Part shown: positions 23,026 through 33,712 of the stretch, piece by piece
Layout of the letters: every line of letters starts with the position of its first letter
How positions within the stretch are numbered: the stretch's first letter is position 1
Assembly (NCBI GenBank): GCA_030847615.1
Contig: JAUMIR010000001.1
Location: 288,636,187-288,700,186, forward strand
From: Gambelia wislizenii
Lineage: Eukaryota; Chordata; Lepidosauria; Squamata; Crotaphytidae
Direction of reading: 5' to 3'
DNA length: 64,000 bases
The notes under the pieces: model-generated
Told to the model about the DNA's origin: nothing
Database searches by the model: none
What the model saw: the letters and a program-made list of their open reading frames with translations, nothing else
Program-made: the position numbers and the translations under genes

Positions 23026-23103
23026 GGGACTTATATTTGACTCTACAAACTCACTACCAGCCTATGGGTTTCTTCAGGGGATCTGGGCAATTGCTTTCAT
23101 AAG

Positions 23104-23290
23104 TATATGAAAGCAAGATAACTACAGTTGTGCACATCCAATAACAAAAGTACCTTATGGCTTAAAGACATGCCTTTGGGACTGCAGCAAAAAACAGCCA
23201 AGTGCCTTCTTCTGGTGTGATGCCTTAAAGACAAACATTTATCGTGGCATAAGCTTCCATTGACTAGAGCACTCTTCATCTGAATCAGGA
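23104..23290 (-). mobile_element. Unclassified interspersed repeat, as at 11383
   Basis: On the minus strand it reads CAGATGAAGAGTGCTCTAGT, GAAGCTTATGCCACGATAAA and GTCTTTAAGGCATCACACC, the same ordered signature (GATGAAG, AAAGCTTATGCC, AATAAA, TTTAAGG) as the repeat at 11383 and common tetrapod repeats. Confidence 0.45.
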
Positions 23291-23298
23291 AGACGTAG

Positions 23299-23821
23299 GG
23301 CTTGTCTAGACCTGGCAGAATATGCTGGCTTCCCACCAGTGTATTTTGGCCTCAGATCAGGCCAGCCCCCCACCTCCATTATATGCATGAAATGGGATGG
23401 AGCCCATACCTGCAGGCTGACCCATATCTTCTGCTGCCGCCAGTGTCTCTCTGAAACCAGGAAGAAGGCCCTCAGCATGTTATCAAGGCTGGTCACATGC
23501 AGGGGGCCTTGATCACATGCTGACAGCCTCCTTTCCAGCTTCAGAGAGACACTGGTGCCAGCAGCAGCTGCAGATATGGACTGACATGGAGCTATGGACT
23601 TCTGCGTTCCCATGGGGCCCGATCTGGGTTTTCCTGCATGAAGTGGGTACTTCCAAGTATTTTAATAAAGCAGCATAATTGGCTTTACCCTATCTCCCTT
23701 CCCCCATCTTTGCCCCAGGCATCATCATTGAGGGGCAAATGGGACAAAAGCCCTGTGTCGTTTGGGCTACAGGGGTCCAAGGCGGAGGAAAGAGGGGGTA
23801 ATTAGCCTGTCTAGACAAACA
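23299..23821. mobile_element. TIR element with GGCTTGTCTAGAC ends
   Basis: The left end GGCTTGTCTAGACCTGG pairs with the right end CTGTCTAGACAAACA. The interior contains inverted arms: GCTGCCGCCAGTGTCTCTCT on the left, and AGAGAGACACTGGTGCCAGC on the right. Flanking 5-mers (CGTAG and CTTAT) are only a partial match, so the duplication is not proven. Its terminus resembles that of the better-supported element at 26450. Non-coding. Confidence 0.65.
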
Positions 23822-24221
23822 CTTATTCTAAGCTGGTGAGTATAAAGATAAGGATAGATTTATTTATTTAATTTATTTGCTACCTTTCTCCCAGAATGGG
23901 ACCCAACGCAGCTCACAAAAACATAAAATACAACATACGGTTAAAAAAATATTACAATGAAAAGCTAAAAACAATTAAAACAATCACAATTTAAAATTAT
24001 ATAAAACATATTAAAGTTAAAGTAAAAATAAAAACACACCCCAATAAAAAGCCTCTGTGCGTGCAGCTACATATTAAAAAGCCTGCTTGAATAAGAACAT
24101 TTTTGCCTGCCAGCGAAAGGAAAGCAGGGAGGGGAACAGCCTGGCCTCCTGAGGTAGGCTCTCTCTCATCACAGGCTCACTTGGTGAGGATACCAAGAAG
24201 GCGCTCTCTCATGTCCTCACT

Positions 24222-24699
24222 TCAGTTGAGCATGTAATGATGGCAGACCAAGAGAAAGGCTTCCCCTAATGATCTTAAAGTTATGGCATGTTCATATTGG
24301 GAAATAGTTTCTTTCAAATAGTTTGGAACCAAGCCGTATAGGGCTTTATAGGTCATGACCAGCTCTTTGAATTGTGCCCGGAAACAAACCAGTAGCCAGT
24401 GACTCTGTTTTAATAGGGGAGTTATATGTTCCCTATAACTAGCCCCTGGCCGTAGCATTGTGGACCCGCTGAAGTTTCCAAATAGCAGAACCAACAGGGA
24501 CACTCTTCCCCTGTCCAGTTCCCTGTGTAGGTCATCCACCAAGGTGACCAAAGCTGTCTCCATCGCATAACCAGGTCTGAAGCCAGATTGAAATGGATCT
24601 AGATAATACGTTTAATCCAGAAACCTGTGGAGCTGGGAAGCCACTACACAGTCCTGAACTTTGCCCAAAAATGATATGTTGGAGACTATCTGATAATGA
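24222..24699 (-). pseudogene. L2-type RT core start fused to C-terminal domain
   Basis: The minus-strand translation runs from SNISFLGKVQDCVVASQL and DPFQSGFRPGYAMETALV (RT motif 1-2 region) to LVDDLHRELDRGRVSLLVLL. It then jumps directly to SYREHITPLLKQSHWLLVCF, FKELVMTYKALYGLVPNYLK and the conserved end. L2 and CR1 proteins normally carry several hundred residues between these blocks, including the catalytic YADD-type box. That part is missing, so an internal deletion of RT has happened. Only 24222-24563 is an uninterrupted frame. Confidence 0.8.
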
Positions 24700-26382
24700 C
24701 AGTTGTCCCTTTACTTTTGTGAGGGTTAAGGTCGTAGGACCCCCGCAAAAGTGAAAAAAACGTGAACAAAAATTTATTTAAAGATTGGTTGGAGGGAGCG
24801 CAGATGGAACACCGTGGAGGAGGAAAGGAGGGAGAGAGGCTTGTAGCCCAGGCCGCCTCTGCAACCCTGCTTGCCTTGGCCTCCCAGGCCTCCGCCGCCA
24901 CTGCCGCCACCACCACCATTGCTCACCCTGTCATTGTCACCATGCCCTGCCACCACCATACCCCCGGGGCCTCCACCACTGGAACTTTATTCGGTCTCTG
25001 GCTTTTCGCCCCACAGGGATCGTTCCCTTTGTGATGAAAAGCCTCTCTGGAAAGCCGAAGGGGGGGGGTTACTTGTACACCAGCTTTGGATCGTTCCCTG
25101 TGGGGCAAAAATCTGGCACCTGAGTAATCCACCCACCCCACTTTGGTTTTCTGGAGAGGCTTTGCTCAACTCTGGCTTTTCACCCCACAGGGATCATTCC
25201 CAGTGTAGTGGAAAGCCTCTCCAGAAAGCTGAAGGGGGTGGGTTACTTGGATGCTGGCTTTGGATCATTCCCTGTGGGGCACTGGATTTTCACCCCACAG
25301 GGAATGATCCAAAGCACTTGGGGCAGGAAAGGCAAGCCCTAAGACTGGCCGTGTTCAGCAACTTTGCCCTGAATGTGGCCATTCTTTGGGCTTGCTTTTC
25401 CTGCCCCAACTGAATTGAACCTCCAGGAACGGCTGCATTTGGCAGTTCCTGGGGGTTCAATTCAGTTGGGGCAGGAAAGGCAAGCCCGAAGACCGGCCAC
25501 GTTCAGCAACTTTGCCCTGAACATGACCAGTCTTCGGGTTTGCTTTTCCTGTCCCAACCAAATTGAACCCCCAGAAATGGCCATGTTTAGTGGTTCCTGG
25601 GGGTTCAATTCGGTTGGGGTGGGAAAGGCAAGCCCAAAGACTGGCCACGTTCAGCAACTTTGCCCTGAACATGACCAGTCTTCGGGTTTGCTTTTCCCTC
25701 CCCAACCAAATTGAACCCCCAGGAATGGCCACGTTAGGTGGATCCTGGAGGTTCAATTCAGTTGGGGTGGGAAAGGCAAGCCTGTAGACTGTCTCCGTTC
25801 AGCAACTTTGCCCTGAATGCGGCTGGTCTTCGGGCTTGCCTTTCCTGCCCTAAATGAATTGAACCCCCAGGAACAGCTGTGTTCGGTGGTTCCTGGGGGT
25901 TCAAATCAGTTGGGGCAGGAAGGAAAGGCTAGCCCGAAGACCGGCCGCGTTCTTCGGGCTAGCCTTGCCCTGAACGTGGCCTTTCCTCGGGGTTCAGTGT
26001 GGTTGAGGGGGGGAAGGCAAGCCTGGTGAATGCTGCGCGTTCAGGGCAAAGCTGTGGGACGTGCAGCATTCCTCGGGCTTGGTCTCCCCCCCCCCCAAAT
26101 GGAATGCCACCATACCTCTGGGGTCTCCGCCGCTGTGTCCGCCATGCTGCTGCCGCCAGCACCACCATACCTCTGGGGCCTTCACTGCTGCCTCCGCCAT
26201 GCTGCCGCTGCCACCATGCCCCCACCACCGAGCACTTGGAGGCTCAGTGGCTTTGTGGCAAATGTGGGGCTTTCCTCGGTTTGGCTCCACCCCCAAATGT
26301 GTTCCCTGTGGGGGGGAGCTGAGGATTTCCACAGATATACAAAACTGCAAAAGTCAAAGCCGCAAATGCAAAGGGACAACTG
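24700..26382. mobile_element. 1.68-kb non-autonomous element with Tigger-like ends
   Basis: The left end CAGTTGTCCCTTTACTTTTG and the right end GCAAATGCAAAGGGACAACT form terminal inverted repeats. A TA follows on the right (26383-26384), and the left duplication has decayed. It interrupts the L2 RT between KKGTSLDPTILN and the SNISFLGK motif, exactly where the RT frame should continue. The interior is GC-rich with a region of GGGATCATTCCC-type palindromes (about 25010-25320) and a 148-bp tandem array (25317-26030). The open frames inside are composition artefacts. A 542-bp relative lies at 14493. Confidence 0.8.
25317..26030. repeat. 148-bp tandem array, about five units
   Basis: The marker TTGGGGCAGGAAAGGCAAGC (or TTGGGGTGGGAAAGGCAAGC) recurs at 25318, 25465, 25613, 25761 and 25910, a spacing of 147-149 bases. 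Within each unit GGGGTTCAATTCAGTTGGGG is matched by the inverted CCCCAACTGAATTGAACCTC, so each unit can fold on itself. The array lies wholly inside the Tigger-ended element. Confidence 0.85.
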
Positions 26383-26449
26383 TATTCAGAATAGTGGGGT
26401 CCAAGGAGGTGCCTTTTTTAAATAACAGCCCTCCTGTGGCCTCATTGAG

Positions 26450-27034
26450 GGCTTGTCTATGCGAGCCCCCAAAACCTGAATGATATGTAGTAAAGACAAG
26501 TCGCAGCAACTTGTCTTAATAGACTTACAGCCCCTGTAAACTTTGCATCCCCTCTATTCAAGATGATAGCTGCGAGTGAATTGCTCGCATTTTTAAATCT
26601 GTCACCCCAAACTTTTTATTAAAAAAAACTATTTCCATAAGCGATATGTCACCTTTACACACAAACAAATAGAGAAACAAAAAGACCCCGTTTTATTACC
26701 TTAGTGAGCGATCACTAAGGTGAAAATCCAACATGGTGGCAGCGGGCACTTGCTCTGTTAGCAATCTCCATTCCCCGCACTCATCCAGCCAATCAGCTTG
26801 TGGTTCCTCTTCTATGGGAAAGCGATTCAAATCACTTGTACCAATGAGCGGGAATGCGCATTTCCTTCAGAGTTTTTTTTAAAAACTCCAGGGAAAACTA
26901 CAAAGGCTTTCCCTTCACAGTTTTTGATTTTTTTGGCTCCCTCTCCTTCTGAATATGGTGAAATGATGCAGGATGCCATTAAGACAGCCTGTATTCACCT
27001 CACATTCTGTGTATTTTTGATGTTTAGACAACCC
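26450..27034. mobile_element. 585-bp TIR element with probable 5-bp TSD
   Basis: The left end GGCTTGTCTATGCGAG pairs with the right end TGTTTAGACAACCC. It is bounded by TTGAG (26445-26449) and CTGAG (27035-27039), a 5-bp duplication with one mismatch. It splits the L2 RT N-terminal region: the peptide FSSSLR on one side continues with EATGGLLFKK on the other, as expected for an SLREAV..LLKK motif. The interior is non-coding. The palindromic word AGTGAGCGATCACT lies near 26703. Confidence 0.75.
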
Positions 27035-27234
27035 CTGAGAGAGGATGAAAACTTCCCTTGCTGCAGTGAAGCGTTCACCACTCCCCCAACACACTTGGCA
27101 AGCTTCTCTCTAGCTGCTTTAAGAAACCAGGAAGGACAAGGATCCAGTATACATGGGATGGCTTTCACTTCTCCAAGACCCTGTCCACATCTGCAGGCTG
27201 CACAAATTGAAACGTATCCAATAATACAGGACAA
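27035..27234 (-). pseudogene. L2-type RT N-terminal region
   Basis: The minus-strand peptide LDPCPSWFLKAAREKLAKCV and VVNASLQQGKFSSSLR matches the region just upstream of RT motif 1 in L2-type LINEs (DPCPSWLLKA, VNxSL..G..P). The frame is cut at its downstream side by the TIR element at 26450. Confidence 0.75.
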
Positions 27235-27656
27235 GCAGGCACCAAGATTACTTTCACTGGACCTGTCTCAACTACAGCATTCATGTCAGAGCAAATCTGA
27301 GTGATTTTTTTCTGCAAAGTGTCTTGCAGATTCTTCACAGAGGGTTGCTGAGTGGTCCTTTATATCTTCTTGTGGGACAAAATATAAAAGGCTCCTGGCC
27401 ACTCAGTACAGTGCCACTGGATGACATTGTGCAGATGCAATGGTGGCAGAGAAGTATAATTTCTTTGCTGCCACCATTACCACAGCATAGGTCTTCCAAT
27501 GAGTTCTCACACTTGTTCGATTGGACTCACTCTGAGTCCTCTGTCATCATCACTCTAGTCTCTGTCCCACACATTTCATGACTGCCAGCTCCCTAGTAAA
27601 CTAGGGGGATCACTTGACTCCACTTTGCGGGAGGGGGCACTTAGGGGCAATCATAT

Positions 27657-27850
27657 CTATTGTCCTGGCCATTTCCTTGTTCCAGAGATCAGCCAGGACA
27701 GGATCACTTGCCAAGGCAACAGGAAACTCCCTAAGAGCCACCAGGAATCCAACCAGATCCATAAGTCTCCTGGGACAGACCATATTAATTGGCCTCCCAC
27801 CCCTGTGAGTCTAAACCTCACCAGGTAGTGATCAGTCCATGACAACAGAA
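27657..27850 (-). pseudogene. L2-type APE endonuclease end (SDH-like motif)
   Basis: The minus-strand peptide begins MSWTDHYLVRFRL. The WTDHYLV part corresponds to the conserved S/T-D-H motif that closes the apurinic-like endonuclease domain of LINEs; the histidine and aspartate are catalytic in the family. Upstream in the element the sequence is cut by the insertion ending at 28824. Confidence 0.75.
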
Positions 27851-28824
27851 TCTATATATAAAATTCTCTTGGGTATGTTGCAGTTTCCAGTGTGCTGATT
27901 GGCTGCTTAGGAATCAGCACATTGGGGGTGGGAACATGTGGACCTTTAAGTCCTTTCTAAACATGGCCACCAGCAGAAGAGGTGCGAGTAATAGCGGGGG
28001 ATGTAGCATGGTGTATGTGTGAGCAGGGGGAAGGCATGGTGGTACAGTGGGGGTGGTGGGGTGGCATGGTGGGGTGGCGTGGCGTGGTGGGGCACTGGGA
28101 GGGGGTGAGGGTGTGGTGGGGTGGTGGGGGTGTGGCATGGGGTGGGGTGGTCGGCAAGGGGCACAGTGTGGCAAGGGGTGGCATGGGGCACAGGGTGGGT
28201 GGCAAGGGAGCACGGTGGCATGGTGGGAGGGTGGGGCAATTGGCAAGGGGCATGGGGGTGGTGAGGGGTGGTGTAGGGTGCAGGGCAGGCAGCAAGGTGG
28301 CGCAGGGGCACAGTGGGGAGTGGGTGGTCAATGAAGGGCACAGGGGTGGTAAGGGGAGGCATGGGGCACAGGGCAGGAAGCAAGGGGGTGAGGGGTGTGG
28401 CATGGGTGCAGTACAGGGCAGGGGAGTGGCATGGTGGGCCAGTTGGCGAGGGGTGTGGTGGGGGTTTGGGGAGGTCAGCAAGGGGTACAGGGGGTGGCGA
28501 GGGGTTATGCAGGGCACAGGGTGGGCAGCAAAGGGGCACGGGGGTGCACTGGGAGTGGGGAGGTCAGCGAGGGGCACGGGGGTGGTGAGGGGTTATGCAG
28601 GGCACAGGGTGGGCAGCAAAGGAGCACAGGGGTGCAGTGAGGGTGGGGAGGTCAGTGAGGGGCACGGGATGGCAAGGGGTGATGCGGGGAGCAGGGCGGG
28701 CAGCAAGGTGGCACATGAGGGGTGTGGTGGCATGGGGGGCAGTGCGGGGGAGCAGCATGTGTACCTTCAGGGTGTGTGTGTAGTGCGTGGGGGGGATGGT
28801 GTATGCTACATCAGGTATAGCTAG
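27851..28824. mobile_element. Helitron candidate carrying a minisatellite
   Basis: The insert begins TCTATATATAAAATTCTC directly after an A and ends GGTATAGCTAG directly before a T. This matches the Helitron rule (5'-TC ... CTRR-3', inserted between A and T without duplication). Its removal rejoins L2 endonuclease coding sequence (VDELSI-type peptide on one side, MSWTDHYLV on the other). The flanking 130 bases are AT-rich, and the rest is an 88-bp G-rich minisatellite. The 3' hairpin expected just before CTAG is only weakly formed (GCTA/TAGC), so this is a strong suggestion rather than proof. No Rep/helicase is present. Confidence 0.55.
28080..28770. repeat. G-rich minisatellite, about 88-bp unit
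   Basis: GAGGTCAGCRAGGGGYACRG recurs at 28471, 28560 and 28648 (spacing 89 and 88), with GGGCACAGGGTGGGCAGCAA in phase. Older units continue leftward with more divergence. The G/C strand bias creates long frames on both strands (glycine-rich and proline-rich), which are artefacts. Confidence 0.85.
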
Positions 28825-29247
28825 TTATAGAAAGTTCATCCACACCGAGATCACCATCAACCTGCCCAGAACAGAAAACCAGGTCCAGAGTGTGTCCTGC
28901 AGCATGAGTGGCACCAGATACTACTTGAGACAGCCGCATGGTTGTCATGGTGGACCTGAAGTCCTGAGCTGCTCCTGACAGAGGAGTCTCTGCATGGATG
29001 TTAAAGTGCCCTCATACCACAAGACGAGGGGACTCCAACACCATGCCCAAGACCAACTAACTCAGCTCAGACAGGGAGACTGTTGTGCAGCGGGGTGGGT
29101 GGTACACCAACAGATTTCCTATCCTGTCTTGGCCACCCACCTTCTAAAACACACATTAGAACCTGGCAGACTGTGGGACAGGGCACTTGGTGAAGGAGAT
29201 GGAATCTCAATAGACCACTGCAACCCTGCCTTCCCATCCCCTAGGCC

Positions 29248-29499
29248 TCACCTGCTGCTGCACAGAGAACCCGGATGGGCAAAGCTGGGAGAGATTAACC
29301 ACATCCCCCAAGCTTCATCCAGCCAAGTCTCTGTAATACAGGCCAGGTTGGCATGCTCACCCAGGATCAAATCCTGGATCAGGGATGCTTTTCCATTCAC
29401 CAACCTGGCATTGAGCAGCAACATTTTCAGCCCATGGGGTCTGTTGCCAAGGCTATCCAAGCGATTTGAAGTGAGGGGCAGCTTGGGGATAACCAACAT
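29248..29499 (-). pseudogene. L2-type APE endonuclease N-terminus
   Basis: The minus-strand peptide contains LLLNARLVNGKASLIQDLIL followed by EHANLACITETWLDEA. In LINE endonucleases the N-A-R-S motif and the catalytic glutamate of I-T-E-T-W-L mark the first conserved blocks; both are visible here. The frame starts near the expected beginning of ORF2. The middle of the domain (28825-29247) has drifted out of frame. Confidence 0.8.
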
Positions 29500-30050
29500 C
29501 CTGTGGCTCTCCTTACTACCATGATGATAGGGCTGTCTTTCTACACCATATCTCCCATAATTGTTGCTATGGCTGCTCTCTGGGCTGCTTCACCTCCCAT
29601 ACTCTCATCCTCTCTTGCCAGCATGCAGGCTGCTTAAAATGTTAAAAACAAACCCAAAGCACTATTCCCCCTCCCAGCCAAAAGGACTGGCTCTCACCCT
29701 CACTCCACCCCCAGAGTGGCTCCCACAAAGGGGAGACCCCCCCTTTGGTGTCCCCCCACCAGAAGTAGGACTGCCACAGCAGGCATCCAGCCTTTACCCC
29801 CTTGCAAGGGAACAGGTGGTTCTCTTTGGCTTAATAGCCAGTAACTAGCTGAGTACCTGGGGCCCAGTTCTGCAGAGAGCAGACTGAACAGGCAGCAGTC
29901 CAACCGGAGAGGTGGAACACAGCAGCAAGCAGGCAGGCAGGCAGCAAACCTCTTGCCTGGGTTGGTGGAGGTGATGGTGGTGGTGTTCCCCCTCCTACGT
30001 CCTGAATCCCCTCAGCCCCATCAGGCACCCAGCTTTTATTCTCTTGCAAC

Positions 30051-30354
30051 GTTTAGATGGTATAGCAGAGCTAGTGATTACAATGTTAGAGCATTGATAA
30101 GGACAATGATGTCTGCCATCAGACATTCCTGTTCCCTCTGTTTATAACTGTAGTCCTCCTAGTAGACAGAGGGAAATGGATTGTTCTAGTAACAATATAT
30201 TGTTATTGTTACAATATAACAATATTGTAACAATATTGTGTGCTATCAGTCTTGCAATACAAAGTATTTGCGGGTGGGTGCATTAGTCTTACATTAAGGC
30301 CCATTAGCTTTGTCAAAGATCTGCTCCTGCTGGAGAACTGATGTGTTGACATTG
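30051..30354. other. Spacer with AT palindrome
   Basis: Contains a palindromic AT-rich block near 30196-30240 built from AACAATATTGT and TACAATATAACAATA words. No gene or named element. Confidence 0.5.
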
Positions 30355-31104
30355 GACTTTATCACATGAGCATGTAAAAGCACTGTAATTCCATAACTGA
30401 GGATAGCGAAAGCATGGTGGCATTATTGCATTAATTATCGCATTTTGTTACAATTGCGCAATACTACCACTAACGGAGAATTGCATGACCACCTACTAGC
30501 ACTTTACAAATGGGCTAGAATCTTGCACTATTGTAACACTTGTTTTCATATTGTGTTGAAATAGCATTTCATTGCCTCTTCGAGATGGCCCGTTCATGCG
30601 CCTTTAAAAAAAAATCTTCTCCTTCTGTAATTTCACAAGAATGCAGTTTCAGCCGCTATCGCGAGAAGATGCCACTTCAATTAAACAAAAAAAAAAAAAC
30701 CAAACAAAGAAACAAAGAAATTAACAAACTAACAATTAAACAAACAAAATGTACTGAGAAAAGGCAACTTGTTCATTAAAAGGGTATCATGGAGGTCCTC
30801 TTCATGCTCTCCACTGAAAGTTTTTCTCGTTGGAAATGGGGAGGGAGAAAGAGGGAGGAATGCCCACTCACACCATAATATCAGAACTACAGCAGGAATG
30901 AATTATTGCACACTCATCAATACCAGGCAAATAGCAATATTGACAGCTATTCATGGGTTTTGCCCATGAATGCAAAAGTGTGCCACAGTAACAGTTGGAG
31001 CGCTCACCGATCACAGTATAAAGATGATGTTATGTGATAACAGGAAGCCATTACCGCTACTATCCCAGTGTAATTCCACAATTTCAGCTTTGTGTGATAA
31101 AGTC
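30355..31104. mobile_element. Non-autonomous DNA transposon, group F5
   Basis: The ends GACTTTATCACATGAG and TTTGTGTGATAAAGTC are inverted repeats. Flanks CATTG and CATAG form a 5-bp duplication with one mismatch. An internal hairpin ATTCATGGGTTTTGCCCATG at 30949-30971 is followed by AAAAGTG, as in the copy at 33713. The words TGTAATTCC and GGATAG/CTATCC occur inverted near both ends (30388 and 31060). Non-coding, 750 bp. Confidence 0.7.
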
Positions 31105-32573
31105 CATAGATCAAAACAGCTGCTTTCCTTATTGAACAGCCCTTAGGGGTAAGGCTATGGAAGCTGTCTCTTCTGAATTCATTGGTCCTGCACTACAGGG
31201 GTGTAGAGGGGTAGGTAAGCAGTGAGTTGAGTGGGAAATAAAATGCCAGAAACGTCAGGCTGTGGCAACTGTGTGAAAATTGAAATGCACACAATAGAAT
31301 TACATACTATTCACAAAGCAGGGTTGATGATAACAAACATCCAGACAGCGGCAAGCTAATTAACAGCTGCCAGTATCCACATCATTCATTCTTTGTTGTT
31401 GTCTCCTCCACAGCAAAGAAAGTAATGTTAAAAGACATTAATGTCCTTTGGTTTACTGAAGAGTGGCTCATTTTTTGCACCCTGATTTCCTTTTTGCTTT
31501 CACTTCTTCAATAGATATCCCGAGGGCCTCTTGTGAGAAGGCAAACTCTGTAATAAACTTCGCTACTTAGCCATCAATGCTTTCTTTGCTTTTTCGACTT
31601 CGACTCTCTCCTCCAGATAGCTTTATGCAAGTAACAGCAGTGGGTAGAGGCAGTAACTGGAATCAGCAGGAGATCAGCATGTGCCATGTGTCTGTGTGTC
31701 TGTGTGTCTGTCTGTGTGTATATCTATATCTATCTATCTATATAGTACCTGAAAATTAAACAGCTTTCCAATGTAGCTTTTGGGTGAATTACACCACCTG
31801 CCAAGCCTGTGGGAATGGACCCCTGAGTGGTGATTTCAGTTATAAACTACCTTTGGTAAGTCTACATTTCTATTCTTTGTGACAGGTATTTTTTCTCAGA
31901 GTAGTAGCCTATGGCAGTTGGTTGGAAAGATGATATTTCCAAGAGATACAGCGCACAAAGAGTGACAAATTAAAATGACATGTCTGTCGTAGAAGATTGT
32001 GATCTAGTGGAATGAAATACTTCTGATCCAGATAATGTCGAACTTGCTGTGTGGTAATGCACTACAAGACCAGTTCAATTTGCACATGTCCGGAACAGAG
32101 TTGAATTTGTCATTCTGGGGCTGTATCATTCTAAACTGAGAGCTATGAGTGTGGAGAGCGGGATTTCTCTTACACAAATGTATCCAGCTCCTTTATTGCA
32201 TTGCCCAATGGTAACATATTCTATCCTTCATTTTGCTGGCAGTTGGACTAAAATGAAACTGAGCAGTCATTCTGGCTGACATGGAAGACAAGCAGGGGAC
32301 AATTTGTTAAAAGACGAGTGTGGAACTTGGCATCACATTGCCTTTGATTCAATGTCATACATCTTTTTAATTTCAAGTTTGTCTCTCCTGACGGTCTGAT
32401 AAACGCTCCCAGTGCTGCCCCTCTGATCTTCAGATGTTGCATTTGATCCTCTTGATGCAACATCATGACCAAAATGTGTGTTTTATTTTGGGATGATGGG
32501 TGGGAGGGAGTGTCAGAAGCAGAGGTGATCTACATACCCGTGAGAATCACACTGCAGGTTTAGAGTTTCTAGG
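31105..32573. other. No recognised gene; microsatellite and possible conserved block
   Basis: 31690-31744 is a compound microsatellite (GTCT, TG and TATC units). The interval 31365-31560 lacks repeat words and has several ATTA/TAAT cores, so might be regulatory, but this is not demonstrated. No coding signal. Confidence 0.35.
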
Positions 32574-32686
32574 CAGAGTTGGAAAAGTCACCTTTTTTGG
32601 ATTATAGCTCCCAGAATCCTACAGCCACCAAGATGACTGGGGGGTTCTGGGAATTGTAGTCCAAACAGTAACCTGCCCAAGCTCTG
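32574..32686. mobile_element. hAT-like palindromic MITE, 113 bp
   Basis: The ends CAGAGTTGGAAAAGTCACCT and GTAACCTGCCCAAGCTCTG are inverted repeats, and the arms GATTATAGCTCCCAGAATCC and GGTTCTGGGAATTGTAGTCC fold back. Flanking TTTCTAGG and TTTTGAGG agree at six of eight positions, consistent with an aged 8-bp hAT duplication. Confidence 0.75.
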
Positions 32687-33712
32687 TTTTGAGGTGTAAT
32701 ATCAAAATCTTTCCACATACGTTTGCGCTACAGTTGAATTTCTGCCACATGATTTGATGAGTGATGGAGTTTTCTGATTCCTGCACAAGGATTTTTCTTT
32801 GACATAGAAAGAATGGAAATAAAACCCAATTTGCACAAAGTTCTAAATAGGTCTACTCAGATTAGATGTTCATTTAGAGATGTAAATTGATTCTTATTTC
32901 ATTTCCTCATGCAAGAACAATAGTATCAACAATTTTCTCCCTACTTTGTGAGAATACGAGGGTATCAGTGCCATTTTCAAGCATTTTTCATAATTTAGGA
33001 CTGATGGTGGTGGAGAATCATTTGTGCTAAATAACATACATGTGATTTTCCTGCACAGAAAATGTGGTTTGGGGCAGTGTATATTTTGTAGGCAAAATGT
33101 GTATATTTTGCACAAAGTACACTAATTCTCATCTAAATAAATAAATAAATAAATATCAGATGCACTGAAAATGCATGAAGGAAAACTACACATGCTTTTT
33201 CTTTGTATTTTCACAAATTGCATAAAGTTTTGTAAAAAAAAAAATGTCATGTAGAATGTATGCAATTTGAGCAGGTATAGGGAGTATGTGCAGAAAAAAA
33301 CATGCATAGTTTTCCTGTATGCACTTTCTGCACAAAAATCAACAATATTTTTATGCAGGAATTCCAAAATATGTTTTCTGTGCAAGTGCATTTTTGACCA
33401 AAATTTTTCCCTCAACCAAATCCTAAAATGTAATGAACCTTGCAGCTCATCTCCTTTTCCCTTACAGGATAAAGCTATCCTTTTTCCAACAAGGATGCAA
33501 ACATTAACAAGTATTCTTCACAATCCTAGGACCCACTGATTTCAGCAGTGCTTACACTCAGGGGAGTGAGTATGGTATTGTAGTCTAGGAGTCTTTAGTC
33601 ACTTGTGAGAGCAATTTCTTATTCCTAAGAATAGAACAGCCATACATATATACACAAACCACACTTTCTCACACTTGATGAATACATTTGTTAGCTGCCT
33701 GTCAAAATTACA
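32687..33712. other. No recognised gene or element
   Basis: AT-rich spacer. A short (AAAT)n run lies at about 33131-33153 and a poly-A run near 33233-33243. The recurring TTTCTGCACA/TTTTGCACA words at 33050-33390 may be an old repeat I cannot name. Confidence 0.35.

Larger units (their letters stand above)
23860..30050 (-). mobile_element. L2-type LINE, broken by three insertions
   Basis: A single minus-strand L2-type LINE can be followed from its 5' region (about 30050-29500) through endonuclease pieces, the RT N-terminal region, the RT core start and the C-terminal domain, to a TTTATTT-rich 3' end at 23860. It is opened by a Helitron candidate (27851-28824), a 585-bp TIR element (26450-27034) and a Tigger-ended element (24700-26382). 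At each break the LINE sequence resumes in the expected place. Internal deletion of the RT catalytic box and several stops show that it is dead. The extent of the 5' UTR (29500-30050) is inferred from continuity only. Confidence 0.8.

Noticed and set aside
25010..26060. CpG-island promoter
   Set aside because: The GC richness comes from tandem arrays inside a transposon, with no exon or transcription start signals nearby.
24762..26483. Multiple 90-180 residue frames on both strands with repeated peptides
   Set aside because: The peptide repeats mirror the 148-bp DNA array, and both strands are open, which indicates no protein selection.
27914..28824. Long overlapping frames (proline-rich on minus, glycine-rich on plus, up to 280 residues)
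   Set aside because: They follow the strand bias and period of the 88-bp minisatellite, are open in several frames at once, and contain no domain.
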